A stretch of DNA of 37,888 nucleotides, taken from positions 1-37,888 of the forward strand of contig RDXH01000012.1 of assembly GCA_004292745.1 (NCBI GenBank), written 5' to 3'. This document shows positions 24,299 through 32,513 of this stretch, piece by piece. Numbering within the stretch: position 1 is the stretch's first letter; every line of letters starts with the position of its first letter. A model generated the notes under the pieces. The model had not been told where the DNA came from. It did no database searches and saw only the letters and a list, made by a program, of their open reading frames with translations. The stretch is from Oscillatoriales cyanobacterium (GTDB lineage Bacteria; Cyanobacteriota; Cyanobacteriia; Cyanobacteriales; Microcoleaceae). Position numbers and translations under genes: made by a program.

Positions 24299-26137
24299 TT
24301 AAAGTTTCGACTTAGTTATTTGGGAAGTTGGAATTGTGATAATAAACACACTACCTTTGCCCACTTCTGATTCACAGCGTAGTGTGCCCCTATGCCTATC
24401 AGTAATTATTTGATAGCTTATGGATAATCCCAAACCAGTGCCCTTACCCACTGGTTTTGTGGTAAAAAATGGATCGAATAATCGCTGCTGCACCGATGGA
24501 GGGACTCCTAAACCATTATCACCAATTTCAATCACTACTTGTTGGCGATCGCACAAACTGGTACGAATTGTAATACAACCTTGAAAATTATCTCCTTTCG
24601 TATACGCCTCTTCTAAAGCATCGATGGCATTGCTCAGGATATTCATAAACACTTGATTTAGTTGTCCGGCGTAACACTCGATCCGAGGTAGATTACCATA
24701 GTCTTTAATCACCTCAATACTTAGCCGCTCCGACTTAGTTTTCAAACGGTTCTGCAAAATCATCAAGGTGCTATCCATGCCCTCATGGATATTAACATTC
24801 TTAATCTCGGCTTCATCCATCCGAGAAAAAGTTCGTAACGATGTGACAATTCCCTGAATTCGCTTAGCCCCAACTCCCATAGATTCCAAAATTTTCGGCA
24901 AATCTTCAATCATAAAATCGATATCGCTGTCTTCCGATTCTTCCCAGCTTTCAGGATGGGTGTCTCTGGTGTCTCTATCGTGCTGTCGATATAGCTGAAG
25001 CAGTCTTACCAATTCCTCTGTGTATTCGGTGGCATGAATAAGATTTCCGTATATGAAATTCACTGGATTGTTAATTTCATGGGCGATTCCGGCAACCAAT
25101 TGTCCAAGACTTGACATTTTTTCACTTTGAACTAATCGGGTTTGAGCCTGCTGGAGATTGTGTAGCACCTTTTCTAAATCAGCAGTCCGCGCCTCCACTC
25201 TAGCTTCTAATTCTTCATTCAGAAATTGTAGTGCTTCTTTGGTTTGTTTACAATGAGTGATGTCATTACGAATTGCCACATATTGATAAGGATTGCCTGT
25301 TTCATTCAGGAAAGGGACGATGGTGGTGTCTACCCAATAATAATTTCCATCTTTAGCCCGGTTTTTGACTTCTCCTCTCCAGACTTCGCCACTAGCGATA
25401 GTTTTCCACATTTCGCTAAAAAATTCCTTGGGATGATATCCTGAATTAATAATGCGGTGAGTTTTTCCCAATAGTTCGGCTCGCGAGTATTGAGAAATTT
25501 CGCAAAACTTGTCATTGATGTAGGTAATCTTACCTTGGCGATCGGTAATAGCGACGATAGAGGATTGATCCAGGGCAAACTTTACATCTGCAAGTTCTTT
25601 GAGTGTTCGCTGTAAAGAGTTGTCAGTATATTCTCCTGAATCAAAAATTTTCCTAGGGCATTTTTCTGCATTGTGTTTAATGTGGGTTACTTCGTCAAAA
25701 TCTACTCGGATTGCCGCCGGTTCAAATTTTATGCCCAAAGCGGTACTAATTTCGATGATTTCTAGAAAACTCGCACATTGATAATCTGTGTCCTCATGCT
25801 GTTTAATGATTTCTTCATCAATTTCTAGTCGCTCTGCCAGTTCTTTTTGGCTTATTTTTGATGCTATGCGAGCTTTAATCAAAGCATCTGGTAGTTTTTT
25901 TAAACTTTCAATGTTGATTTGAATGGGCTGTTTTTTGTCACAATTAATCAGTCTTTCATACTCGGATATTTCTAAGTTTAATTTGTCAATTTTAGTCTGG
26001 TAAGATTCCTTGGGCAGTTTCCAGATTTTGCCTTCGGATTTCAAGGCTTCATTACTATCGAATTCAGTGATAAACTGCTGAAATTGTCGCAACCAATCTA
26101 AGGATTGCTGGTATTGTTGATGATTTTTGATAGTCAT
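24299..26137 (-). CDS. Histidine kinase with HTH and PAS domains
   Basis: 612 residues. Residues 1-75 are helical. Residues 82-138 look like an XRE/Cro helix-turn-helix (LIKARIASKISQKELAERLE, then IDEEIIKQHED), the whole resembling an antitoxin-type region. A PAS/PAC domain follows (about 183-300: TDRQGKITYINDKFCEIS, WRGEVKNRAKDG), then a coiled coil. His353 is the phospho-acceptor in SSLGQLVAGIAHEINNPVN. The HATPase domain has MNILSNAIDALEEA, IGDNGLGVPP and GTGLGLSIS. It has no membrane segment, so it is a cytoplasmic sensor. No response regulator is adjacent. An HTH on a histidine kinase is unusual and could allow DNA binding or protein contact. Confidence 0.93.
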   Translation of the reverse strand: MTIKNHQQYQQSLDWLRQFQQFITEFDSNEALKSEGKIWKLPKESYQTKIDKLNLEISEYERLINCDKKQPIQINIESLKKLPDALIKARIASKISQKELAERLEIDEEIIKQHEDTDYQCASFLEIIEISTALGIKFEPAAIRVDFDEVTHIKHNAEKCPRKIFDSGEYTDNSLQRTLKELADVKFALDQSSIVAITDRQGKITYINDKFCEISQYSRAELLGKTHRIINSGYHPKEFFSEMWKTIASGEVWRGEVKNRAKDGNYYWVDTTIVPFLNETGNPYQYVAIRNDITHCKQTKEALQFLNEELEARVEARTADLEKVLHNLQQAQTRLVQSEKMSSLGQLVAGIAHEINNPVNFIYGNLIHATEYTEELVRLLQLYRQHDRDTRDTHPESWEESEDSDIDFMIEDLPKILESMGVGAKRIQGIVTSLRTFSRMDEAEIKNVNIHEGMDSTLMILQNRLKTKSERLSIEVIKDYGNLPRIECYAGQLNQVFMNILSNAIDALEEAYTKGDNFQGCITIRTSLCDRQQVVIEIGDNGLGVPPSVQQRLFDPFFTTKPVGKGTGLGLSISYQIITDRHRGTLRCESEVGKGSVFIITIPTSQITKSKL

Positions 26138-26421
26138 AGGTCACACAATTGTAAAGTTATAGCAATAATCGGTGGTGTATTATTTATTATTGTATCAATT
26201 TTATAATATTTTATGTAAAGTGTATATAAATAATTACGTTCTTTTGTTGACCGCGACTCCGATCGCACTCTTTGAGATCGGACGATCGCCTCAGTGATAC
26301 GATCGATCTGGCGAGCCAATCTCTCTATCCCCCTAACAACCCTTTAACTCAGCCCTGATTTTCCTCAGTCCCGCTAACCTTTTGTTGGTTTTAGTCCTAG
26401 TCATGGACGATCCCTAAGCAA

Positions 26422-26631
26422 ATGGACTTTTGGCAAATGCTGACAGAGTGTCAAAAGTTGGATAGTATTTGAGAAGCTAAACAGCGCCCATGGCGGTATC
26501 GTGCCGTAAAAGACTCTGGGCGAGGAATCTAGAAGCGGTTCTACGGCGATCCTGGAACTGAAAATGACATTCACAGCTTTTTGTTCGATTGGGAACGGAA
26601 TCTGCAACAATTAGTAAGTAACAAAAATTGA
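26422..26631 (+). pseudogene. Small gene with two in-frame stop codons
   Basis: From the ATG at 26422 one frame reads MDFWQMLTECQKLDSI, stop (TGA at 26470), EAKQRPWRYRAVKDSGRGI, stop (TAG at 26530), KRFYGDPGTENDIHSFLFD and on to TGA at 26629. The three pieces look like continuous protein: tryptophan-, tyrosine- and charge-rich, with no frame change. Ignoring the two stops gives a protein of about 69 residues. I do not recognise it. Chance cannot be excluded in so short a stretch. Confidence 0.4.
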
Positions 26632-26656
26632 TTTTAATAGAAACTTCAGCCACTAT

Positions 26657-26666
26657 ACTAATTAGT
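26657..26666. promoter_or_regulatory. Perfect palindrome ACTAATTAGT
   Basis: A perfect 10-bp palindrome 10 bp upstream of the first ATG of the ribbon-helix-helix/coiled-coil gene. Ribbon-helix-helix proteins commonly bind such sites and regulate themselves; this is inferred from position. Confidence 0.35.
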
Positions 26667-26676
26667 GTAGGTTGGC

Positions 26677-27927
26677 ATGAGGAAAATGCCAATGGTAAAA
26701 AAAAGTCGCAATGTAGCTAGTTCAGATCCAGAAAGCAAAGTCAAAATCGGACTTTCGCTCACTCCTTATAGTGCCGATCGATTGAACGCAATCGCTCGCA
26801 AGCTGGACATATCCAGGTCAGAACTCCTAGAACGCTTAGCCAAGGGTTCTCTGGAAATTTCTACCGACAAGACAAAAGTTAGTGTAACTTGGAAAAAAAC
26901 GGCAGAAACTCCGGTAGATGTCGCCGAATCCCCAGGGGAAACAGCCGAACCAAAGAAAATTAATGACACCCAAACGGCTCAAACTCCAGCAGAAAATCCG
27001 ACGAGTACGCAGCCAAATCCACTGCAAGCAAGTTACGAATCTTTGCAACAACAGTTGACAGAACGAGAAAACTCGATCGCCCAATTGGATGCTCAACTAG
27101 CCGAAGCTAAGCAAAATTTGGAACAGCAACTAGCCGAAACTGTACCAAAGTCAAGTTACGAATCTTTGCAACAACAGTTGACAGAACGAGAAAACTCGAT
27201 CGCCCAATTGGATGCTCAACTAGCCCAAGCTAAGCAACATCTGGAACAGCAACTATCCGAAACTGTACCAAAGTCAAGTTACGAATCTTTGCAACAACAG
27301 TTGACAGAACGGGAAAACTCGATCGCTCTATTGCATTCTCAACTAGCAGAAAAGCAAAATATCGAACAACAGTTGCATCAGCAATTGTCAGAACGAGAAA
27401 ACTCCCTCAACTCCTTGCATTCTCAACTAGCCTCCGCCAAGCAACATCTGGAACAGCAATTGCAGCAACAGGAATCTTGGCAACAACAGTTGACAGAACG
27501 GGAAAACTCGATCGCTCTATTGCATTCTCAACTAGCAGAAAAGCAAAATCTCGAACAACAGTTGCATCAGCAATTGTCAGAACGAGAAAACTCCCTCAAC
27601 TCCTTGCATTCTCAATTAGCCTCCGCCAAGCAAAATTTGGAACAGCAATTAGCCGAAACTGTACCAAAGTCAAGTTACGAAAGTTTACTTGCTCAGTTAT
27701 CGGAACGAGAAACCTCCATCCAGCACTTCCAACTTCAACTAACCAAGTTGCAAGCTTTGGAAAATCAATTGAGTCAAAGTTTGGCCAAACAGCGAAATTA
27801 TGATGCTTTGCAGCAGCAGTCTCAAGAACAGATAAGAACCATCAAAGGTTTACGAGAACAGCTAGCCCAACAGCAACCTGTAGCTGGCATTGGAGAAGCT
27901 TATCTCAACAAGTGGCGCCGTCCATAA
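26677..27927 (+). CDS. Ribbon-helix-helix-like protein with long repetitive coiled coil
   Basis: 416 residues. Residues 1-60 resemble a CopG/ribbon-helix-helix DNA-binding unit: a strand KVKIGLSLT, then a helix YSADRLNAIARKLDIS and RSELLERLAKGSL. A Pro/Thr/Glu-rich linker (about 75-115) follows. The rest, to about 405, is a glutamine-rich coiled coil of near-identical units: SSYESLQQQLTERENSIAQL and relatives. The 123-bp DNA unit starts at 27031, 27154 and 27277, and a 189-bp unit at 27301 is repeated at 27490. ATGs at 26686 and 26692 are alternative starts; AGGA at 26679 favours 26686 or 26692. It may be a filament or DNA-organising protein. The exact function is unknown. Confidence 0.8.
   Translation: MRKMPMVKKSRNVASSDPESKVKIGLSLTPYSADRLNAIARKLDISRSELLERLAKGSLEISTDKTKVSVTWKKTAETPVDVAESPGETAEPKKINDTQTAQTPAENPTSTQPNPLQASYESLQQQLTERENSIAQLDAQLAEAKQNLEQQLAETVPKSSYESLQQQLTERENSIAQLDAQLAQAKQHLEQQLSETVPKSSYESLQQQLTERENSIALLHSQLAEKQNIEQQLHQQLSERENSLNSLHSQLASAKQHLEQQLQQQESWQQQLTERENSIALLHSQLAEKQNLEQQLHQQLSERENSLNSLHSQLASAKQNLEQQLAETVPKSSYESLLAQLSERETSIQHFQLQLTKLQALENQLSQSLAKQRNYDALQQQSQEQIRTIKGLREQLAQQQPVAGIGEAYLNKWRRP
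27031..27672 (+). repeat. Coding tandem repeats in the coiled-coil gene
   Basis: Units of 123 bp start at 27031, 27154 and 27277, each beginning AGTTACGAATCTTTGCAACA. A second unit of 189 bp starts at 27301 and again at 27490 (TTGACAGAACGGGAAAACTC). A further AGTTACGAA start is at 27673. Copies differ by only a few bases, pointing to recent duplication or conversion. All unit lengths are multiples of three. Confidence 0.9.
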
Positions 27928-28077
27928 TTTTGATTTAGCAAAAAAAATTACTGCGCGATCGCGTTGTCTGAGCCTGGATATATGTGTTTAACAAATCCGG
28001 AAGCCGACGCCGATCGCGTTTTACGTTTTTTTGCCAAATATGAGCATAATATTAAGAAATATTACAATAAATCAATT

Positions 28078-29667
28078 ATGGTCAGCGATCGCACCCCTGT
28101 GGGCAAATCCCGCGTCACAGTCATCGGAGCCGGAATCGGCGGGCTCACAGCAGCAGCCCTACTAGCTCGCCGAGGATACAAAGTGCTAGTCTTAGACCAG
28201 GCGATCGTCCCTGGCGGATGCGCTTCCACCTTCAAACGCAAAGGCTTTACCTTCGATGTCGGCGCCACCCAAGTCGCAGGATTGGAACCCGGAGGAATTC
28301 ACCACCGCATATTCTCCGAATTAAACATCGAACTCCCAGCCGCCACACCCTGCGATCCAGCCTGTGCCGTATTTTTACCAGGAGAAAGCACACCCATTAG
28401 CGTCTGGCGAGAACCCCAAAAATGGCAACAAGAAAGACAAAAACAGTTTCCCGGAAGCGAACCATTTTGGCAATTATTATCTACATTATTCCAAGCTAGC
28501 TGGAAATTTCAAGGACGCGATCCGGTTTTACCACCCAGAAACTTCTGGGATTTCTGGCAATTAACTAAAGCTGTTCGCCCCGATACTTTGATTACCTTAC
28601 CTTTCACTTTCATGACAGTGGGAGATGCTTTGCGCCTTTGCGGATTGGGCGACAATTTGCGTCTGAAAACTTTTCTCGATTTGCAATTAAAATTGTATTC
28701 TCAAGTAGATACCGAAGAAACAGCCCTACTCTACGCAGCCACAGCTTTAGGAGTTTCCCAAGAACCACAAGGATTGTATCATCTACAAGGGAGTATGCAG
28801 GTATTGAGCGATCGACTCGTAGAAGCGATCGAACGAGACGGCGGCCAAGTCCTACTCCGTCACACAGTTGAAAGTATTATCACAGTGAACGGCAAAGCTA
28901 CGGGTACAACTATTCGCAATCAAAAAACTGGCGAAGTATGGACAGAAAGCGCCGATGATATTGTCGCCAACGTCACCGCCCAAAATCTGGTAAAATTGTT
29001 AGAAACCAATTCAAACATCTCACCAGAAATCGCAGAATTATCGGAGAAAACAATTAGCAAATCTTCGGAACATCGCTTGCCAAATCAAATGAAAGGCTAT
29101 AAATATCGAGTCGATAAATTGCCACCAGCATCCGGCGCTTTTGTCATCTATTTAGGAGTGAAAGCAAGCGCAATTCCGCCAAAATGTCCGCCTCACCTTC
29201 AGTTTCTTTATGACTACGAAGGCGAGATAGGAGAGAATAATTCCTTGTTTGTTTCTGTCAGCCATCCGGGAGATGGTAGAGCTCCAACCGGAATGGCCAC
29301 GGTGATTGCTTCCTCCTTTACCGATACTCGAATGTGGTGGAATTGTGCAGATTATGAAGCTTTGAAGCAAAAATATACTACCGGCGCGATCGCCCGTTTG
29401 AGCGAATATTTCAATTTAACACCAGAGGCGATCGTCCATCAAGAATCAGCTACACCCCGCAGCTTTGCGCGTTATACAGCCAGAGATAGAGGCGTTGTAG
29501 GAGGCATCGGCCAGCGAATACCCACCTTCGGACCCTTCGGCTTTGCCAATCGCACACCGATTCAAAACCTCTGGTTAGTCGGTGACTCCACCCATCCCGG
29601 AGAAGGAACCGCCGGCGTCTCCTATTCTGCTTTAACAGTCGTGCGCCAAATGAACGCAGAATTTTAA
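28078..29667 (+). CDS. crtD: Carotenoid 3',4'-desaturase, CrtD type
   Basis: About 529 residues from the ATG at 28078; the frame is open to a TTG at 27964, but homologues start near the dinucleotide-binding motif. VTVIGAGIGGLTAAALLARR and the following VLDQAIVPGGCAST form the FAD-binding fold, and GPFGFANRTPIQNLWLVGDSTHPGEGTAGV is the conserved C-terminal flavin region. It belongs to the CrtI/CrtO/CrtD amine-oxidase superfamily. Segments such as FDVGATQVAGLEPGGIHHRI are characteristic of the cyanobacterial CrtD group, which desaturates the psi end of gamma-carotene derivatives in making myxoxanthophyll. Subgroup assignment rests on recall of such motifs; a CrtISO-like isomerase is the alternative. 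Confidence 0.85.
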   Translation: MVSDRTPVGKSRVTVIGAGIGGLTAAALLARRGYKVLVLDQAIVPGGCASTFKRKGFTFDVGATQVAGLEPGGIHHRIFSELNIELPAATPCDPACAVFLPGESTPISVWREPQKWQQERQKQFPGSEPFWQLLSTLFQASWKFQGRDPVLPPRNFWDFWQLTKAVRPDTLITLPFTFMTVGDALRLCGLGDNLRLKTFLDLQLKLYSQVDTEETALLYAATALGVSQEPQGLYHLQGSMQVLSDRLVEAIERDGGQVLLRHTVESIITVNGKATGTTIRNQKTGEVWTESADDIVANVTAQNLVKLLETNSNISPEIAELSEKTISKSSEHRLPNQMKGYKYRVDKLPPASGAFVIYLGVKASAIPPKCPPHLQFLYDYEGEIGENNSLFVSVSHPGDGRAPTGMATVIASSFTDTRMWWNCADYEALKQKYTTGAIARLSEYFNLTPEAIVHQESATPRSFARYTARDRGVVGGIGQRIPTFGPFGFANRTPIQNLWLVGDSTHPGEGTAGVSYSALTVVRQMNAEF

Positions 29668-29676
29668 TCTGTATTA

Positions 29677-30477
29677 ATGACAATGACAAAACCTGTAATT
29701 GCTTTTTTCAGCAGTCTCCTGAGCATCCTCATACTATCTGGTGTTTTCAATATAGTTTCGCCCCAGCCAGCAGAAGCTCAATCGAAAACAATCTTGATTG
29801 CCGCTGCTGCGAGTTTGCAGAATGCGTTAGAGGAAATCGATCCCATATTTGAAAAAGCTAATGCTGGTATCGCAGTCAACTATAACTTTGCAGCATCGGG
29901 TCCCTTGCATCAGCAAATTCAACAGGGCGCACCAGTCGATGTCTTTATTTCTGCTGCAACTTTGCAGATGGATACACTACAAAATAAAAATCTGATTGTG
30001 AACGATACCCGTCGCAATCTATTGACCAATAATCTAGTTTTAATCGTGCCTAATAACTCCACTGTGGGACTAACCAGCTTTCGCCAGTTAACCAACTCTA
30101 ATGTTAAAAGAGTAGCCGTCGGCGAGTCCCGCAGTGTTCCCGCTGGACGGTATGCCGCAGAATTATTCAGTAAATTGGGAATCAGCGAGCAAGTGCGATC
30201 GAAGTTTGTTTACGGTAACTCAGTTCGCAGCGTCTTAGGCGCAGTAGAAAGCGGTAACGCAGATGCAGGCGTTGTTTACCTGACAGATGCCAAAATTTCC
30301 AATCAAGTCAAGCAAGTAGCAACAGCACCCAGCAACTTACACTCACCCATTGTTTATCCCATCGCGGTAATTAAAGCAAGTCGCAATCAACAGTCTGCCC
30401 GTGCTTACGTTGAATTTTTAAGGAAAAGACAATCTCAAAATATCTTCCAGAAATACGGATTTGGAATAGCTAATTGA
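29677..30477 (+). CDS. modA: Molybdate-binding protein ModA
   Basis: 266 residues. A signal peptide (AFFSSLLSILILSGVFNIVS, cleavage near AEAQ) is followed by the ModA fold: ILIAAAASLQNALEEIDPIF with the anion-binding serine, NYNFAASGPLHQQIQQGAPV with the second, and DAGVVYLTDAK with the tyrosine region. It captures molybdate (or tungstate) in the periplasm for the ModBC permease, encoded downstream. It lies 10 bp after crtD, so read-through from that gene is possible. The stop at 30475-30477 is followed at once by GGGGGG and a repeat. Confidence 0.96.
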   Translation: MTMTKPVIAFFSSLLSILILSGVFNIVSPQPAEAQSKTILIAAAASLQNALEEIDPIFEKANAGIAVNYNFAASGPLHQQIQQGAPVDVFISAATLQMDTLQNKNLIVNDTRRNLLTNNLVLIVPNNSTVGLTSFRQLTNSNVKRVAVGESRSVPAGRYAAELFSKLGISEQVRSKFVYGNSVRSVLGAVESGNADAGVVYLTDAKISNQVKQVATAPSNLHSPIVYPIAVIKASRNQQSARAYVEFLRKRQSQNIFQKYGFGIAN

Positions 30478-30642
30478 GGGGGGTAGGCATTCTTGGCACT
30501 ACCCCTACAAAAGGATGATTTGTCTGAGAATGAAACACCCCTGCTTAAGAAGGGGGGAAAAAGAACTTGCTCAAAGTCCCCCTTCCCTCCTTGGGGGGGC
30601 GTGGGGATGCGAGGGGGATCTAGACTAGGGTAAAAACGGGAT
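30478..30642. repeat. GC-rich small repeat between modA and modBC
   Basis: The 165 bp after modA contain an inverted C-run/G-run structure. The segment at about 30546-30621 (AAGGGGGGAAAAAGAAC, CTCAAAGTCCCCCTT, GGGGATGCGAGGGGGATC) also occurs inside the MITE at 174-307. It has no terminal inverted repeats like those of the MITE. It occupies the place where the first ~50 codons of modB should be. Confidence 0.8.
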
Positions 30643-32337
30643 TTGATTTTGCCACCAACAGTGGTTGGTTTTTTACTACTATTACTGTTTGGTAAAAACG
30701 GTCCGATCGGACAATTAATGCAGCAATTTGACTTCACAATTATCTTTACTTGGTATGCCGCAGTATTAACCGCCACAGTGGTTTCATTTCCCCTGATGTA
30801 CAAAACAGCATTGGGTGCTTTTGAACAAATAGACAGTAGTTTGCTACAAGTAGCCAGAACCTTGGGCGCTTCTCAAACACGCATTTTTTTTCAGATTATA
30901 TTACCCTTAGCTGTTCCCGGACTGGTGGCTGGAATCACACTCTCCTTTGCACGAGCATTGGGAGAATTTGGAGCTACTTTGATGCTGGCTGGAAATATTC
31001 CCGGACAAACCCAAACAATGCCCATGGCAATCTATTTTGCCGTGGAAGCTGGAGAAATGAATGAGGCTTGGTTTTGGGCAATTTTGATTATGACTATCTC
31101 CCTATTTGGTATCGTAGCTGTGAACCTTTGGCACCAGCGCTACGCACAAAATAGACAGCACAAAATATGGATAGGAATCGAAGAAAATGAGCCAGTGAAT
31201 CGTGGTGGAAAATGCACGCAACCTGCTAGTTTAGGGCATGGTATTCAACCGCAACTGCCCAGTCTCGAATCTGGATTGCTTGTCGATATTGAAAAACAAT
31301 TATCGAACTTTAAACTCGACACGGCTTTCAGCGCACAGCAAGAAAATTTAGGCATACTTGGTGGATCGGGTTCGGGTAAAAGCATGACTCTTCGCTGTAT
31401 TGCTGGTGTTGATACGCCTACCACAGGGCGCATTGTCTTGAATGGGCGATCGCTTTTCGATTCAGACAAGAATATTAACCTTCCCAGCCACCAACGCAAG
31501 GTGAGTTTGGTATTTCAAAACTATGCGTTGTTTCCCCACATGACGGTTGCTCAAAATATTGCCTTTGGGTTGCAGCATCTGTCAAAATCAATCTGCCGAC
31601 AGCGAGTCGATCGACAGCTAGATCTGGTACAAATGCAGGGGTTAGGCGATCGCTATCCCCATCAGTTGTCCGGGGGGCAACAACAGCGGGTAGCACTGGC
31701 AAGAGCACTAGCAACTGAACCGGAACTGCTATTGCTCGACGAGCCTTTTTCAGCCCTAGATACCTATCTGCGCAGTCAAATGGAGCGGCAACTTTTGGCA
31801 ACCCTAGCAACCTACCGCGGCATTACGTTATTTGTGACTCATAACCTAGAGGAAGCCTACCGAATTTGTGAAAACCTGATGGTAATGTCTGCGGGAAAAG
31901 CGATCGCCTATGACTCGAAACATCAGATTTTTGAGCATCCAAAAACAGTTCGCATCGCTCAACTGACGGGATGTAAAAACTTTTCCCGTGCGGTGGTACA
32001 GGGAGCGAATTCAGTGATAGCAACCGATTGGGGAATTACTTTGCAAGTGCTCGAAGCCCCGGATAATGGACTCACCGATGTTGGCATTCGCGCCCACCAA
32101 ATTAGCATCACCACAGAACCCGATCGTGATAATACCTATGCTTGTTGGTTAGCTTCCACCAGTGAAACCCCTCACCGCATTACACTCTTTCTCAAATTCA
32201 ATGGCATACCCATGAGTTTGCACGACTATCATGTCCAAGCAGAAGTCTTTAAAGAAAAGTGGAATACCATCAAAGATCGACCCTTTCCCTGGTATGTGCG
32301 ACTCGCTCCCGCCAGTCTGATCTTGATGGTGGACTGA
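30643..32337 (+). CDS. modBC: ModB-ModC fusion, molybdate permease and ATPase, N-terminally truncated
   Basis: 564 residues combining a permease and an ABC ATPase. The ModB part (about 1-168) opens abruptly at ILPPTVVGFLLLLLFGKNGP, which in other ModB proteins lies about 45-50 residues in; the first membrane segment and part of the second are missing. The EAA loop (ARTLGASQTRIFFQIILPLA, about 71-90) is intact. The ModC part has Walker A GGSGSGKS (240-247), signature LSGGQQQR and Walker B LLLLDEPFSALD, then a short C-terminal regulatory region. An in-frame TAA lies just upstream of the TTG at 30643, so the missing part is not in this frame. Transport may be impaired; activity of the ATPase is plausible. 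Confidence 0.9.
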   Translation: MILPPTVVGFLLLLLFGKNGPIGQLMQQFDFTIIFTWYAAVLTATVVSFPLMYKTALGAFEQIDSSLLQVARTLGASQTRIFFQIILPLAVPGLVAGITLSFARALGEFGATLMLAGNIPGQTQTMPMAIYFAVEAGEMNEAWFWAILIMTISLFGIVAVNLWHQRYAQNRQHKIWIGIEENEPVNRGGKCTQPASLGHGIQPQLPSLESGLLVDIEKQLSNFKLDTAFSAQQENLGILGGSGSGKSMTLRCIAGVDTPTTGRIVLNGRSLFDSDKNINLPSHQRKVSLVFQNYALFPHMTVAQNIAFGLQHLSKSICRQRVDRQLDLVQMQGLGDRYPHQLSGGQQQRVALARALATEPELLLLDEPFSALDTYLRSQMERQLLATLATYRGITLFVTHNLEEAYRICENLMVMSAGKAIAYDSKHQIFEHPKTVRIAQLTGCKNFSRAVVQGANSVIATDWGITLQVLEAPDNGLTDVGIRAHQISITTEPDRDNTYACWLASTSETPHRITLFLKFNGIPMSLHDYHVQAEVFKEKWNTIKDRPFPWYVRLAPASLILMVD

Positions 32338-32513
32338 GCTATCGTCAATCAAAATCGCCTCTATCAATAGTTTTTTACTAACATTTCTAACAAATACGGT
32401 TTAATTCAATACAGAAAACCCAAAGTATATCCTCTAGATTTCATAAATTAAGTCCATCATTTACAGCTTAGTTCCCACTACTCGATGTTCAAACTATTGT
32501 TGAGGAGCATTAC

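Larger units (their letters stand above)
26138..26676. other. Gap containing a decayed reading frame
   Basis: Between the divergent histidine kinase and coiled-coil genes. 26138-26340 is AT-rich near the kinase start, then carries several CGATCG sites; no gene is visible. 26422-26631 is a reading frame broken by stops, described separately. A palindrome lies at 26657-26666. Confidence 0.6.

Noticed and set aside
27964-28077. N-terminal extension of CrtD from TTG
   Set aside because: The extra residues do not fit the family, and an ATG at 28078 sits at the usual distance before the FAD motif.
31475-31810. Frame opposite the ModC domain
   Set aside because: The plus strand encodes an intact ABC ATPase; the opposite frame has no recognisable features.
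32338-32513. Possible purine or molybdenum-cofactor riboswitch before the permease gene
   Set aside because: No paired structure or conserved core of either class was found, only AT-rich sequence and a ribosome-binding site.
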